From Pseudomonas cremoricolorata (GTDB lineage Bacteria > Pseudomonadota > Gammaproteobacteria > Pseudomonadales > Pseudomonadaceae): 64,000 bases of DNA. Of the stretch, positions 27,453-36,721 are shown in pieces. Below the pieces are notes generated by a model. That model was not told the origin of the DNA, did not search any database, and was given only the letters and a program-made list of their open reading frames with translations. The DNA is taken from the NCBI RefSeq assembly GCF_000759535.1, contig NZ_CP009455.1, forward strand, positions 4,712,001-4,776,000, read 5' to 3'. Numbering within the stretch: position 1 is the first letter of the stretch; each line of letters starts with the position of its first letter. The translations under genes were made by a program, and so were the position numbers.

Positions 27453-27760
27453 TGCTGGGCCTCCTTGAGGATGGCGTTGTTCAGGTCGTCGAATTCGCCG
27501 TTGGCGCGACGCACGTAGATGGCAGTGAGCACGAACGCCGAGACGATCAGGCCAACCCCGAGCGGGATGCCCCAGGTGACGGACGAATCAGGGCTGATCT
27601 TGGCGCCAAGCAGGTGCGGACCATAGGCGATGAGCAGAATGAAACCGCAGTAAAGACCGAGCATGATGGCCGAGAGAATCCAGGCAAAACGCTCGCGCTT
27701 GCGCACCAGCTCCTTGAACCTCGGGCTGTTCTGTATCGATAGGTAAATGCTGTCGTTCAT
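27449..27760 (-). CDS. yjcH: DUF485 inner-membrane protein YjcH
   Basis: A 103-residue DUF485 protein, usual partner of ActP. Two membrane segments are visible ([26 protein letters not shown] and [22 protein letters not shown]). The N-terminus ([21 protein letters not shown]) and the charged C-terminal tail fit the family. It is thought to support the permease; its exact role is unknown. It is first in the yjcH-actP operon, with the 271-bp intergenic region shared with the divergent kinase. Confidence 0.93.
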   Translation of the reverse strand: MNDSIYLSIQNSPRFKELVRKRERFAWILSAIMLGLYCGFILLIAYGPHLLGAKISPDSSVTWGIPLGVGLIVSAFVLTAIYVRRANGEFDDLNNAILKEAQQ

Positions 27761-28031
27761 TGTTTTTGTCCTAGCAGCACAAAGTAGGGAAAACCCGATT
27801 CAACTTTAGGCCCACCGCGCCAACCAACCAGACGACCTTAGTCTTAGATGAAACAGTGTCTTGCACAGCAGGTAACAAAGCGCAGCGCAGGACGCCCAAT
27901 TCATGCGCTGTGCAGAGGCTCTGGACTGCGACGCCACGCCACTGCGACCATGGTAGGAACTGACGTCGGCCGTGCGACCTGCCAGACTTCGCCAACCGAT
28001 TGAACGCCCACTTCTGCCCCCCGGAGTTGTC
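27761..28031. promoter_or_regulatory. Divergent regulatory region between yjcH-actP and the CrbS-type kinase
   Basis: The 271-bp region must contain both promoters. I see no gene in it, only a short near-direct repeat CTTAGTCTTAG (27837-27847) near the middle of the yjcH side. A site for the cognate LuxR-type regulator (CrbR/ErdR, not encoded here) is expected but not recognised by eye. Confidence 0.4.
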
Positions 28032-31000
28032 ATGTCGTTGTCCAGCGGGCTGATCGCCGTCGTCGCCCTGGCCTATATGGCCATCATGTTCGCCATCGCC
28101 TTCTACGGTGACCGGCGCAGCACGCCGCTGCCGCCGCGTCTGCGCGCCTGGGTATACAGCCTGTCGCTGGCGGTCTACTGCACCAGCTGGACGTTCTTCG
28201 GTGCGGTCGGCCAGGCCGCCGAACAACTGTGGGCGTTCCTGCCGATCTACCTGGGGCCGATCCTGCTACTGATCTTCGCGCCTTGGGTGGTGCAGAAGAT
28301 GGTGCTGATCAGCAAGCAGGAGAACATCACCTCGATCGCCGACTTCATCGCCGCGCGCTACGGCAAGTCGCAGTCGCTGGCGGTGGTGGTGGCGCTGATC
28401 TGCCTGGTCGGGGTGCTGCCGTACATCGCCTTGCAGCTCAAGGGCATCGTGCTCGGCGTGAACCTGCTGATCGGCGCCAACGCCGACGCCACCGGCACCC
28501 GCGTGCAGGACACCGCGCTGGTGGTATCGCTGGTGCTGGCGGTGTTCGCCATCGTCTTCGGCACGCGCAGCCTGGATGTGACCGAGCACCACCGCGGCAT
28601 GGTCCTGGCAATTGCCTTCGAATCGCTGGTCAAGCTGCTGGCGTTTCTCGCCGTGGGCATCTTCGTGGTGTTCAACCTGTATGACGGCTTCGACGACCTG
28701 TTCACCCAGGCGCGCCAGTCGGTGCAGCTCGACGATTACTGGCAAGAGACCATCAACTGGCCGTCCATGGTGGTGCAGACCTGCGTGGCGATGATGGCGA
28801 TCATCTGCCTGCCACGGCAGTTCCACGTCACCGTGGTGGAGAACATCGACCCGCAGGATGTGCGCATGGCGCGCTGGGTGTTCCCGCTGTACCTGGCCCT
28901 GGCGGCGCTGTTCGTGGTGCCCATCGCCCTGGCTGGGCAAATGCTGCTGCCCGGCGCGGTGATGTCCGACTCGTTCGTCATCAGCCTGCCGCTGGCCGAA
29001 GCGCACCCAAGCCTTGCGTTGCTGGCGTTTATCGGCGGGGCCTCGGCGGCCACCGGCATGGTCATCGTCGAAGCCGTGGCGCTGTCGACCATGGTGTCCA
29101 ACGACATGCTGCTGCCCTGGCTGCTGCGGCGCAACAACGCTGAGCGCCCGTTCGAGGTGTTCCGCCACTGGATGCTCTCGGTGCGCCGGGTCACCATCGT
29201 GGTCATTCTGCTGCTGGCCTATGTCAGCTACCGCCTGCTCGGCTCCACCGCAAGCCTGGCGACCATCGGCCAGATCGCCTTCGCCGCGGTCACGCAACTC
29301 GCGCCGGCGATGCTCGGTGCACTGTACTGGAAGCAGGCCAACCGCCGCGGCGTGTTCGCCGGGCTGGCGGCGGGCATCTTTCTGTGGTTCTACACCCTGG
29401 TGCTGCCGATCACCGCACACAGCGTCGGCTGGTCGCTGGCGCTGTTCCCAGGGCTGGACTGGCTGCACGGCAACCCGCTGAACCTGCCGATCAGCCCGCT
29501 GACCCAAGGCGTGGTGCTGTCGCTGGCGGGCAACTTCACCCTGTTCGCCTGGGTCTCGGTGCTGTCGCGCACGCGGGTTTCCGAACACTGGCAGGCCGGG
29601 CGCTTCATCGGCCAGCAGAGCAGCCCGCGGCCGGGCAGCCGCTCGCTGCTGGCGGTGCAGATCGACGACTTGCTGAACCTGGCGGCGCGCTTCGTCGGCG
29701 AAGAGCGCGCGCGGCACAGCTTCGAGCGCTTCGCCGACCTGCAAGGCAAGGCTTTCAATCCCAACCAGAACGCCGATGGCGACTGGATCGAGCACACCGA
29801 ACGGCTGCTGGCCGGCGTACTCGGTACGTCTTCGACCCGCGCGGTGGTCAAGGCCGCCATCGAAGGCCGCGACATGCAGCTCGAAGACGTCGTGCGCATC
29901 GCCGATGAAGCCTCCGAGGTACTGCAGTTCAACCGCGCCCTGCTGCAAGGGGCCATCGAGAACATCAACCAGGGCATCAGTGTGGTCGACCAGAACCTGC
30001 ACCTGGTGGCCTGGAACCGCCGCTACCTCGAGCTGTTCAACTACCCCGACGGGCTGATCAGTGTCGGTCGGCCGATTGCCGACATCATTCGTTTCAATGC
30101 CGAGCGCGGCCTGTGCGGCCCTGGCGAGGCGCATGTGCATGTTGCGCGCCGGCTGCACTGGATGCGCCAGGGCCGCGCCCACACCTCCGAACGGCTGTTC
30201 CCCAATGGCCGGGTCATCGAGCTGATCGGCAACCCCATGCCCGGTGGTGGCTTCGTCATGAGCTTCACCGACATCACCCCGTTCCGCGACGCCGAGCAGG
30301 CGCTCAAGGACGCCAATGAAAGCCTCGAACAACGGGTCGCCGAACGCACCCACGAGTTGTCGCAGCTGAACCAGGCGCTGTCGGAGGCCAAGAGCCAGGC
30401 CGAGGCGGTCAGCCAGTCGAAGACGCGCTTTCTCGCCGCCGTCAGCCACGACCTGATGCAGCCGCTCAACGCCGCACGGTTGTTCTCCGCGGCGCTGTCG
30501 CAACAGGAAGAAGCCCTGAGCGACGATGCCCGGCAACTGGTGCAGCACCTAGACAGCTCGCTGCGCTCGGCTGAAGAGCTGATCAGCGACCTGCTGGACA
30601 TCTCGCGCCTGGAGAACCGCAAGATCACCCCCGATGCCAAACCCTTCGCCCTCAGCGGGCTGTTCGACACCCTCGGCGCCGAGTTCAAGGTGCTGGCCGC
30701 GCAGAAGCAGCTGGAGTTCCGCCTGCGCGGCAGTCGCCTGCGGGTGCACAGCGACATCAAGCTGCTGCGCCGGGTGCTGCAGAACTTCCTGACCAACGCC
30801 CTGCGCTATGGCAAGAGCCCGATCCTGCTCGGCACGCGGCGCGACGGCGAGCGGCTGTGGCTGGAGGTATGGGACCGCGGGCCGGGCATCGCCGACGACA
30901 AACTGCAGGTGATTTTCCAGGAGTTCAAACGCCTGGACAGCCACCAGACCCGCGCGGAAAAGGGTCTGGGTCTGGGCCTGGCGATTGCCGATGGCCTGTG

Positions 31001-31508
31001 CCGGGTGCTGGGCCATCCGATCGAGGTGCGTTCGTGGCCGGGCAAAGGCAGTGTGTTCCGCGTCGCCGTGCCGATTTCCCATGCCCCGGCAGTGCTGGCC
31101 AGCAACCCGGGCGAACAGGCCGGTCAGCCGCTGGCAGGCTTGCAGGTACTGTGCGTGGACAACGAAGAGAGCATCCTGGTGGGCATGACCAGCCTGCTCA
31201 GCCGCTGGGGCTGCGTGGTCTCGACCGCTGCCAACCGTGCGCAATGCCAGGCCCTGCTGGCCGACGGCCTGCGCCCGCACCTGGCGCTGGTGGACTATCA
31301 CCTCGACGAGGGCGATACCGGCACCGAACTGATGGCCTGGCTACGCACCCGTCTGGGCGAGCCGGTACCGGGGGTGGTGATCAGCGCCGATGGGCGCAGC
31401 GAAACCATCGCCCAGGTGCATGCGGCAGGCCTGGACTACCTGCCCAAGCCGGTCAAGCCTGCCGCGCTGCGGGCCTTGCTCAATCGCCATCTGAGCCTGG
31501 TGCACTGA
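28032..31508 (+). CDS. crbS: CrbS/MxtR-type hybrid sensor kinase with N-terminal sodium:solute symporter domain
   Basis: Sensor of the acetate-switch type: an SSS transporter-like domain fused to a kinase. In the 1158 residues, about 1-500 are multi-helix membrane and symporter-like, then a PAS region (GISVVDQNLHLVAWNRRYLELFN, about 650-750) and a coiled-coil linker. HisKA has His806 in AVSHDLMQPLNAARL, with HATPase after it, and a C-terminal receiver has Asp1088 (ALVDYHL). Homologues (CrbS, MxtR) with CrbR/ErdR activate acs and actP. The divergent actP supports this. ATG at 28032 has GGAG upstream; it overlaps rmuC by 29 bp. Confidence 0.9.
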   Translation: MSLSSGLIAVVALAYMAIMFAIAFYGDRRSTPLPPRLRAWVYSLSLAVYCTSWTFFGAVGQAAEQLWAFLPIYLGPILLLIFAPWVVQKMVLISKQENITSIADFIAARYGKSQSLAVVVALICLVGVLPYIALQLKGIVLGVNLLIGANADATGTRVQDTALVVSLVLAVFAIVFGTRSLDVTEHHRGMVLAIAFESLVKLLAFLAVGIFVVFNLYDGFDDLFTQARQSVQLDDYWQETINWPSMVVQTCVAMMAIICLPRQFHVTVVENIDPQDVRMARWVFPLYLALAALFVVPIALAGQMLLPGAVMSDSFVISLPLAEAHPSLALLAFIGGASAATGMVIVEAVALSTMVSNDMLLPWLLRRNNAERPFEVFRHWMLSVRRVTIVVILLLAYVSYRLLGSTASLATIGQIAFAAVTQLAPAMLGALYWKQANRRGVFAGLAAGIFLWFYTLVLPITAHSVGWSLALFPGLDWLHGNPLNLPISPLTQGVVLSLAGNFTLFAWVSVLSRTRVSEHWQAGRFIGQQSSPRPGSRSLLAVQIDDLLNLAARFVGEERARHSFERFADLQGKAFNPNQNADGDWIEHTERLLAGVLGTSSTRAVVKAAIEGRDMQLEDVVRIADEASEVLQFNRALLQGAIENINQGISVVDQNLHLVAWNRRYLELFNYPDGLISVGRPIADIIRFNAERGLCGPGEAHVHVARRLHWMRQGRAHTSERLFPNGRVIELIGNPMPGGGFVMSFTDITPFRDAEQALKDANESLEQRVAERTHELSQLNQALSEAKSQAEAVSQSKTRFLAAVSHDLMQPLNAARLFSAALSQQEEALSDDARQLVQHLDSSLRSAEELISDLLDISRLENRKITPDAKPFALSGLFDTLGAEFKVLAAQKQLEFRLRGSRLRVHSDIKLLRRVLQNFLTNALRYGKSPILLGTRRDGERLWLEVWDRGPGIADDKLQVIFQEFKRLDSHQTRAEKGLGLGLAIADGLCRVLGHPIEVRSWPGKGSVFRVAVPISHAPAVLASNPGEQAGQPLAGLQVLCVDNEESILVGMTSLLSRWGCVVSTAANRAQCQALLADGLRPHLALVDYHLDEGDTGTELMAWLRTRLGEPVPGVVISADGRSETIAQVHAAGLDYLPKPVKPAALRALLNRHLSLVH

Positions 31509-32964
31509 CCCCTTCGCTGGACAGCGCACGCTCCAGCAGGTCGGCCGGCAGGCTCTTGCTGGCGCGTGCGCCGAGCAGCTTGAGCTGCTCGCTGCGACTG
31601 ACCAGGTTGCCACGCCCCTCGCAGAGCTTGTTGCGCGCCGCCGCATAGGCCTTGTCGACCTGCTGCAGGCGGTTGCCCAGTTCGTCCAGATCCTGAATGA
31701 ACAGCACGAACTTGTCGTACAGCCAACCGGCGCGCTCGGCGATCTCGCGGGCATTCTGGCTCTGCCGCTCCTGCTTCCACAGGCTGTCGATGACCCGCAG
31801 CGTGGCCAGCAAGGTGGTCGGGCTGACGATGACGATCTGCCGGTCGAAGGCCTCCTGAAACAGGTTCGGTTCGGCCTGCAGGGCTGCGGAAAACGCAGCT
31901 TCCATAGGAATGAACAGCAGCACGAAATCGAGGCTGTGCAAGCCTTCGAGGCGGTTGTAGTCCTTGCCGGACAACCCTTTGACGTGATTGCGCAGCGACT
32001 GCACGTGCTGCTTGAGCGCAGCCTGGGCGCTCTTCTGGTCAGGATCGCTGACGTATTGCTGGTAGGCGGTGAGGCTGACCTTGGAGTCGACGATCACGTG
32101 TTTGTCGCCCGGCAGCATGATCAGCACATCGGGTTGGAAGCGCTCGCCATCGGCGCTCTTGAGGCTGACCTGGGTCTGATATTCGCGGCCCTTCTCCAGC
32201 CCGGCATGTTCGAGCACGCGCTCAAGAATCAGCTCACCCCAGTTGCCCTGGGTCTTCTGCCCTTTCAGCGCCTGGGTAAGGTGGGTCGCTTCATCCGACA
32301 GCCGCTGGTTGAGCTGCTGCAGACGCTCCAACTCCTTGGCCAGCGAGAAACGCTCGCGGGCTTCTTGCTGGTAGCTGTCTTCGACGCGCTTTTCGAACGC
32401 CTGAATGCGCTCCTTCAAGGGATCTAGCAACTGCCCGAGGTGCTGCTGGCTGGTCTGGGCGAAACGCTGCTCGCGTTCGTCGAAAATCTTCGTGGCCAGC
32501 TCGGCGAACTGCGCGCGCAAGGTATCGCGGGCCTGCTGCACGTCTTCCAGGCGTTGCTGGTGGTTGTCCTGTTGCTCACGCAGTTCGGCTTCCAGGCGCG
32601 CGGCCTGGGCATCCAGACGACGCAGCTCAGCCTCGCGGTTGTTGCGCTCCAGGCTCCAGGCGTGAGCCGCGTCGCGGGCGTTGTCACGCTCGATCTGTAG
32701 CAGCTCGACCTCGCGCTGCTGGGCCGCCAGGTGGGCCTGCTTGAGGGCATTGGCTTCACTCAGGTCGCTGATCTCGTCGCGGCTGGCCTCCAGTTGCGCC
32801 TGCAGTCCGGCCTGGGCCAGTTGCACCGAGGCCAGACGCTCCTCGGCAAGCGTCAGCGCGGCCTGGGCGCTGCTCAGGCGGCGTTGGCTCTGCCAGGCCC
32901 AGCCCAGGCAAGGTAATGCGGCGACGATCAAGCCCAGCAGGATGCTGGCCATATCCACTGCCAT
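31480..32964 (-). CDS. rmuC: DNA recombination protein RmuC
   Basis: RmuC limits inversion at short repeats and belongs to a family with a nuclease-like domain. The 494-residue protein has an N-terminal membrane anchor (MASILLGLIVAALPCLGWAW), a long coiled-coil (about 30-190) rich in E/Q/L, and the conserved domain with GNWGELILERVLEHAGL, FQPDVLIMLPGDKHVIVDSKVSLTAYQQY and FVLLFIPMEAAFSAAL. It converges with the kinase gene and their 3' ends overlap by 29 bp. Start is Met1 at 32964 or Met5 at 32952. Confidence 0.95.
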   Translation of the reverse strand: MAVDMASILLGLIVAALPCLGWAWQSQRRLSSAQAALTLAEERLASVQLAQAGLQAQLEASRDEISDLSEANALKQAHLAAQQREVELLQIERDNARDAAHAWSLERNNREAELRRLDAQAARLEAELREQQDNHQQRLEDVQQARDTLRAQFAELATKIFDEREQRFAQTSQQHLGQLLDPLKERIQAFEKRVEDSYQQEARERFSLAKELERLQQLNQRLSDEATHLTQALKGQKTQGNWGELILERVLEHAGLEKGREYQTQVSLKSADGERFQPDVLIMLPGDKHVIVDSKVSLTAYQQYVSDPDQKSAQAALKQHVQSLRNHVKGLSGKDYNRLEGLHSLDFVLLFIPMEAAFSAALQAEPNLFQEAFDRQIVIVSPTTLLATLRVIDSLWKQERQSQNAREIAERAGWLYDKFVLFIQDLDELGNRLQQVDKAYAAARNKLCEGRGNLVSRSEQLKLLGARASKSLPADLLERALSSEGVSAPGSDGD

Positions 32965-33028
32965 GGCGACTCCGGATCAGGTTGGCAAAAGCTGCCAGCT
33001 TACCAGTTGCGTTGCAGCTTGGCCGGGC

Positions 33029-33349
33029 TCAGCCGCCTTCGCGCAGCTCGGCGTAGGCCCGTTGCGCCTGGGCATCGCCGGCGCGGGCGGCCTGGCGCAG
33101 CAGCTCATGGCCAATGCGTCGATCGCGAGGACTGCCGCAATCACGGCACAGCAGTTGCCCAAGACGGCTCTGCGCCACCACCACGCCCTGACGCGCCGGC
33201 TGCTTGAGCAGGCGCCCGGCCAGGTGCTTGACCCGGGGCTTGTGGCCCAGATGCGGACTGTCGAGCAACCACAGGGCAAGCGTGAGGGAAAGGCGTCTGC
33301 TCGCAGGGGCAGCAGTTGCGGGGAGGAGGTTTTTATCGCGGGAAATCAT
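33029..33349 (-). CDS. Small Sel1-like repeat protein, hypothetical
   Basis: A 106-residue protein, taken from the ATG at 33349. It starts MISRDKNLLPATAAPASRRL with a weak hydrophobic stretch, and its C-terminal half reads LLRQAARAGDAQAQRAYAELREGG, the pattern of one Sel1 tetratricopeptide-like repeat. Two nearby cysteines (LLCRDCGSP) are present. The longer frame (from 33478) adds 43 residues lacking recognisable character. It sits upstream of rmuC on the same strand with 64 bp between. Function unknown. Confidence 0.6.
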   Translation of the reverse strand: MISRDKNLLPATAAPASRRLSLTLALWLLDSPHLGHKPRVKHLAGRLLKQPARQGVVVAQSRLGQLLCRDCGSPRDRRIGHELLRQAARAGDAQAQRAYAELREGG

Positions 33350-34308
33350 CAGCGCACAGCATGGGTCATTTCGAAAAGCGCGCCACTGTACTCTTTTTTT
33401 TGCGCCGAGGCCCGAGCCGATTCGATGAAAGTTTGCGAAAGGTCTGATGATCTTTTCTTGACGTTTCCAAGATTGCACCGTGAAGCCTGCGAGACGGCGC
33501 GTTATCCGGGCTTCGTCATCAAACGGTCAAGGTGCCCGTCCTAGAGCAAGCGCACGGGACAATCCACAGAAGCTGTGGATAACTCAGTGGACAACCCCCA
33601 CGAAGACCCCGCAAACCCTTACGGGATGGGGCTTGCAGTCAAACTGACGATTTTTTCACCAGCAAAAAATAGTGTTTTTATTCATTGACTTAAGCCGGCA
33701 GTCAAGTCATTGGCGATGGCGCGTGGCGCTGTTGCAGAGGATTAACAGACGGCACAGACGATGTGCACAAGTATTGACGGGCGACACGAAAAGGTGCATT
33801 GCACCGGCCGGTGGAACGTTGCATGACGCTGGGGATGACTTCCCTACGCGAATCTTTGCGGGCATACTGGCAGGCTTGTCTGCCCTTGAAATTAGTTCTT
33901 GCAGGGCAGCGCTTCCTGCTGTAAGGTTGCCCTCGTTAGTACCTAAGCAGAACGTCAATTCTTGCCATATCGTCATTACGACGATGTCCTTGCGACTACC
34001 TGTCACCCCGACAGCCTCGCTGAAACCAGGACCGGCCCACGATGATTCGCCAACGCAGCCAACGGCCTTGCCAGTGCGATTCGAATGAACAATTGATCGG
34101 GATCTTCTCCAGCGGCCTTTACCTGAGCCCTGTGGTGTTGCCCGCCTTCCGAAGTACCTACCAGTCAGTCCAGCGCACACCTTACTTCAGCGCCTAGCTG
34201 ACTGCTCTTTGTTCCAGCCAGGTTTTTCGCCGTTTAATAATGGCGTCACTGGAACGTTTCTATAGTGCACGGATCGAATCCCGTGTCTTGAGCAGGAACC
34301 TCAAAAAA
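33350..34308. other. Gene-poor 0.96-kb stretch
   Basis: No credible protein-coding gene: the open frames here (for example at 33672-34088 plus, 33707-34180 minus) show no family character or Shine-Dalgarno. It contains a DnaA-box cluster (33561-33593) followed by an A/T-rich tract at about 33650-33690, and what is probably the leader of the 34309 gene. No tRNA or clear sRNA terminator was seen. Confidence 0.5.
33561..33593. other. Cluster of DnaA-box-like sequences
   Basis: A perfect DnaA box (TGTGGATAA, 33574-33582, the complement of TTATCCACA) is flanked by two 7-of-9 matches: CAATCCACA at 33560-33568 and AGTGGACAA at 33586-33594. An A/T-rich tract follows about 55-95 bp away. oriC itself is not here, because dnaA, dnaN and rpmH are absent. 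Confidence 0.45.
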
Positions 34309-34533
34309 ATGACAAACCATCACCATATCCAATCCGCCTTCGGGACCCTTTCCCAGGCATTCGCACCCCTTAAGTGCCTGATCGTTGCGCCGCGCAAGGA
34401 CAGCTTCAGCTTTACCTTGGTCGACGAGAACGGCATCGCCTGCCACAGCGAGCGTCTGTACGCTGAGCAATACAGCCAGGCCGCACCACTGCAGGCCGTG
34501 ATCGAGCGTACGCGCCAGTCGCTGACCGCATGA
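34309..34533 (+). CDS. Small hypothetical protein
   Basis: A 74-residue protein starting MTNHHHIQSAFGTLSQAFAP and ending PLQAVIERTRQSLTA. The start is the ATG at 34309; the longer frame from 34240 lacks a Shine-Dalgarno. The sequence looks like real coding DNA, soluble and without signal or membrane segment, but I do not recognise a family or function. It is followed by 249 bp without a gene, then a second unknown protein on the same strand. Confidence 0.6.
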   Translation: MTNHHHIQSAFGTLSQAFAPLKCLIVAPRKDSFSFTLVDENGIACHSERLYAEQYSQAAPLQAVIERTRQSLTA

Positions 34534-34782
34534 TCGGCTTATACCTGGCCATTCAACCCTTGAATACCAGTCTTCGCTAACTGCCTGATGCACCGCCGGT
34601 TAATCGCCAGCAGGCATATACCGCGCAGCATCGGGCAGCAATCGATTTAAAAACAGCCTTTTACCTCATGAATCTCACACTACACTTCAACTCGAGCGGT
34701 GCTCGCCGCTTCCGACGGGCCTGATTCCTCTCCTGCTGCCAAGCCCCAGCGCCCGTCGGTCATTATCCAGTGCGAGGCCACC

Positions 34783-35265
34783 ATGGGTATTGCCGCCAAA
34801 GAGTTGAGCCAGTACGTCATCCGACCGACCCTGCTCTACCTCGACTGCCATTGCGCCAGCGCTGAAGCCCTGTTATTGGGCATCGCGGCCAGCCAGTCGG
34901 CGCTCGGCGCAGCCCTGCATGGTCGTCGCGGTCATGGCCTCTATCGAATAGACGAGAGCCGCCACACCACGCTGTGGGACCACTACCTGGCCGAAGATCC
35001 CGAAAAGGCCAGCCTGGTTCGCGGCCTGGCCAGCCAGCATGCGTTCCTGCGCGGCCCGCACCTCGAACTCACCGTCAACCTGCGCTATGCCACCGCCATC
35101 GCCTGGATGCTCGTCGAAGAACAGGGCACGGCATTGCCGGCTGCCGACGATATCGCGGGCCTGGCGCGGATCTGGCGACAGACATTCAACCCCCACGGCC
35201 GCCTACGGGACTTCGCCGAGGCGTGGGACAGTTGCATAAAGAAGAAAGCGTCACCCGTGCTATAG
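34783..35265 (+). CDS. Hypothetical protein, 160 aa
   Basis: A soluble protein starting MGIAAKELSQYVIRPTLLYLDCHC. It has a predicted amphipathic character and a lysine-rich end (SCIKKKASPVL). The ATG at 34783 follows GAGG; the frame extends upstream to 34699 without family support. I recognise no domain; position between a small unknown and fadL gives no clue. A 14-bp palindrome, TAGGAAGCTTCCTA, begins at the gene's last codon and reaches just beyond it. Confidence 0.65.
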   Translation: MGIAAKELSQYVIRPTLLYLDCHCASAEALLLGIAASQSALGAALHGRRGHGLYRIDESRHTTLWDHYLAEDPEKASLVRGLASQHAFLRGPHLELTVNLRYATAIAWMLVEEQGTALPAADDIAGLARIWRQTFNPHGRLRDFAEAWDSCIKKKASPVL

Positions 35266-35276
35266 GAAGCTTCCTA
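35263..35276. promoter_or_regulatory. Perfect palindrome upstream of fadL
   Basis: TAGGAAGCTTCCTA is a perfect 14-bp palindrome of the same type as the fimbrial-locus sites (core GGAA…TTCC). It sits 137 bp before fadL, overlapping the end of the preceding gene. Its CTTCCTA half misses the first position of the BvgA heptad, so a different regulator is at least as likely. Confidence 0.35.
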
Positions 35277-35412
35277 CAACCCAACAGGAACAGGGTGACT
35301 TCTGGTCGGATTGTCCTACAAAAATAGCCTAACTTCCTCGATATGAGCGCTAGCGCGGCCTGTGTTTTGTTGGTAGCGTTTCGCCCCGGAGATCCCTAGG
35401 AGTTAACTAATA

Positions 35413-36678
35413 ATGAAAAGAGTAATGCTCAAAACCTCCCTCGGCATGGCAGTCGCCTTTGCCTCCACCCAGCTGTTCGCCGCCGGCTTCGCCCTCAACG
35501 AACAAAGCGTCAGCGGCATGGGCACGGGGTTTGCGGGTCGTTCTTCTTCTGCCGAAGATGCCAGCACCGTCTATGGCAACCCGGCCGGCATGTCGCGCAT
35601 CAAGCGCCAGCAGGTCACCGTCGGTGGCGCGGCGGTCATCGCCAAGTCAGACATCTCCGGCCCAGGCAGCAACTTCGGCGGCGAAACCGATGGCGACATG
35701 GTTCCGGTGGTTGGCGTGCCCATGGGCTACTACGTCCGCCCCATCGATGATCACTGGAGCGTTGGCTTCGGTGTCTACGTCCCCTTCGGTCTGGTCACCG
35801 ACTACGGCAGCGATGACGCTGCTCGCTACTGGGGCAAGAAGAGCCACGTCGAAGTTGTCACCTTCCAGCCCACTGTCAGCTACGCCTTCAACGACCGCGT
35901 GTCGATCGGCTTCGGTCCAACCATCAACCGCATTCGCGGCGAGCTGGGTTCCAGCCTGCTCTCCCCCCCGGTGCCGGGCACTACCGACGGCGAAGTGAAG
36001 ATCAAGGGCGACGACACCGCGGTCGGCTACAACGTCGGCCTGTTGGTCCAGGCCACCGACCGGACCCGCGTCGGCCTGACCTACCACTCGATGGTCGACT
36101 ACAAGCTCGAGGGCAAGACCCGCGTCAGCACGCCGCTGATCGGCCCGTTCAACGGCAACAAGTTCGACGCCTCGCTCAAAATCAAGACCCCGGAATCGGT
36201 CGATCTTTCGGTCACCCACGAGCTTGACGACGAGTGGACCCTATACGCCGGCAGCACCTGGACCCGTTGGAGCCGCCTGAAAGACATCACCGTGCAGAAC
36301 GATGTCCCAGGTCCATTGGTGGGTTCGGCATTCGAGACCATCAAGGAAGACCAGAACTGGCACGACACCTGGGCCCATGCCATTGGTGCGTCGTACAAGG
36401 TCAACAAGGAGTGGGTACTGCGCACCGGCTTCACCGTCGACCAGTCGCCAACCAACAACCATGACCGCTCGCCACGCATCCCGACCGGTGATCGCAAGAT
36501 CTTCAGCGTCGGCGCCGGCTGGAGTCCGACCGAGGACATGACCGTCGATGTCGCCTATTCCTACTTGTGGGAAGAGGACACCAAGGTCAACCAGGTCAGC
36601 GCTACCAAAGGCAGCTACCAGGCCAAGTACGAAAACAGCGCCCATGGCGTAGGTGCATCGCTGACCTACCGGTTCTGA
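35413..36678 (+). CDS. fadL: FadL/OmpP1 family outer-membrane long-chain fatty acid transporter
   Basis: Outer-membrane β-barrel for hydrophobic substrates such as long-chain fatty acids. The 421-residue protein has a signal peptide (MKRVMLKTSLGMAVAFASTQLFA) followed by the family's N-terminal hatch region GFALNEQSVSGMGTGFAG and STVYGNPAGMSRI. The C-terminus ends YRF, an outer-membrane protein terminal Phe. A strong AGGAG precedes the ATG. It ends in a terminator shared with the convergent LysR gene. Confidence 0.93.
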   Translation: MKRVMLKTSLGMAVAFASTQLFAAGFALNEQSVSGMGTGFAGRSSSAEDASTVYGNPAGMSRIKRQQVTVGGAAVIAKSDISGPGSNFGGETDGDMVPVVGVPMGYYVRPIDDHWSVGFGVYVPFGLVTDYGSDDAARYWGKKSHVEVVTFQPTVSYAFNDRVSIGFGPTINRIRGELGSSLLSPPVPGTTDGEVKIKGDDTAVGYNVGLLVQATDRTRVGLTYHSMVDYKLEGKTRVSTPLIGPFNGNKFDASLKIKTPESVDLSVTHELDDEWTLYAGSTWTRWSRLKDITVQNDVPGPLVGSAFETIKEDQNWHDTWAHAIGASYKVNKEWVLRTGFTVDQSPTNNHDRSPRIPTGDRKIFSVGAGWSPTEDMTVDVAYSYLWEEDTKVNQVSATKGSYQAKYENSAHGVGASLTYRF

Positions 36679-36698
36679 TTCAACCCAGCTGATGATCA

Positions 36699-36721
36699 AG
36701 CCGCCTCCAAGGCGGCTTTTT
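36699..36721. terminator. Bidirectional terminator between fadL and the LysR gene
   Basis: Stem AGCCGCC, loop TCCAA, stem GGCGGCT, then TTTTT on the plus strand. It ends fadL; the LysR gene begins its stop codon at its right edge. Confidence 0.85.

Noticed and set aside
28266..30548. 760-residue minus-strand frame
   Set aside because: Shadow of the CrbS-type kinase; low-complexity Gln/His/Asp composition.
33672..34180. Open frames of 138 and 157 codons on both strands of the gene-poor stretch
   Set aside because: No Shine-Dalgarno, no recognisable domain, composition unlike neighbours.
34270..34285. tRNA-like T-arm (CACGG-loop-CCGTG with GATCGAATC) near 34270
   Set aside because: No acceptor stem, anticodon arm or CCA context around it; likely chance.
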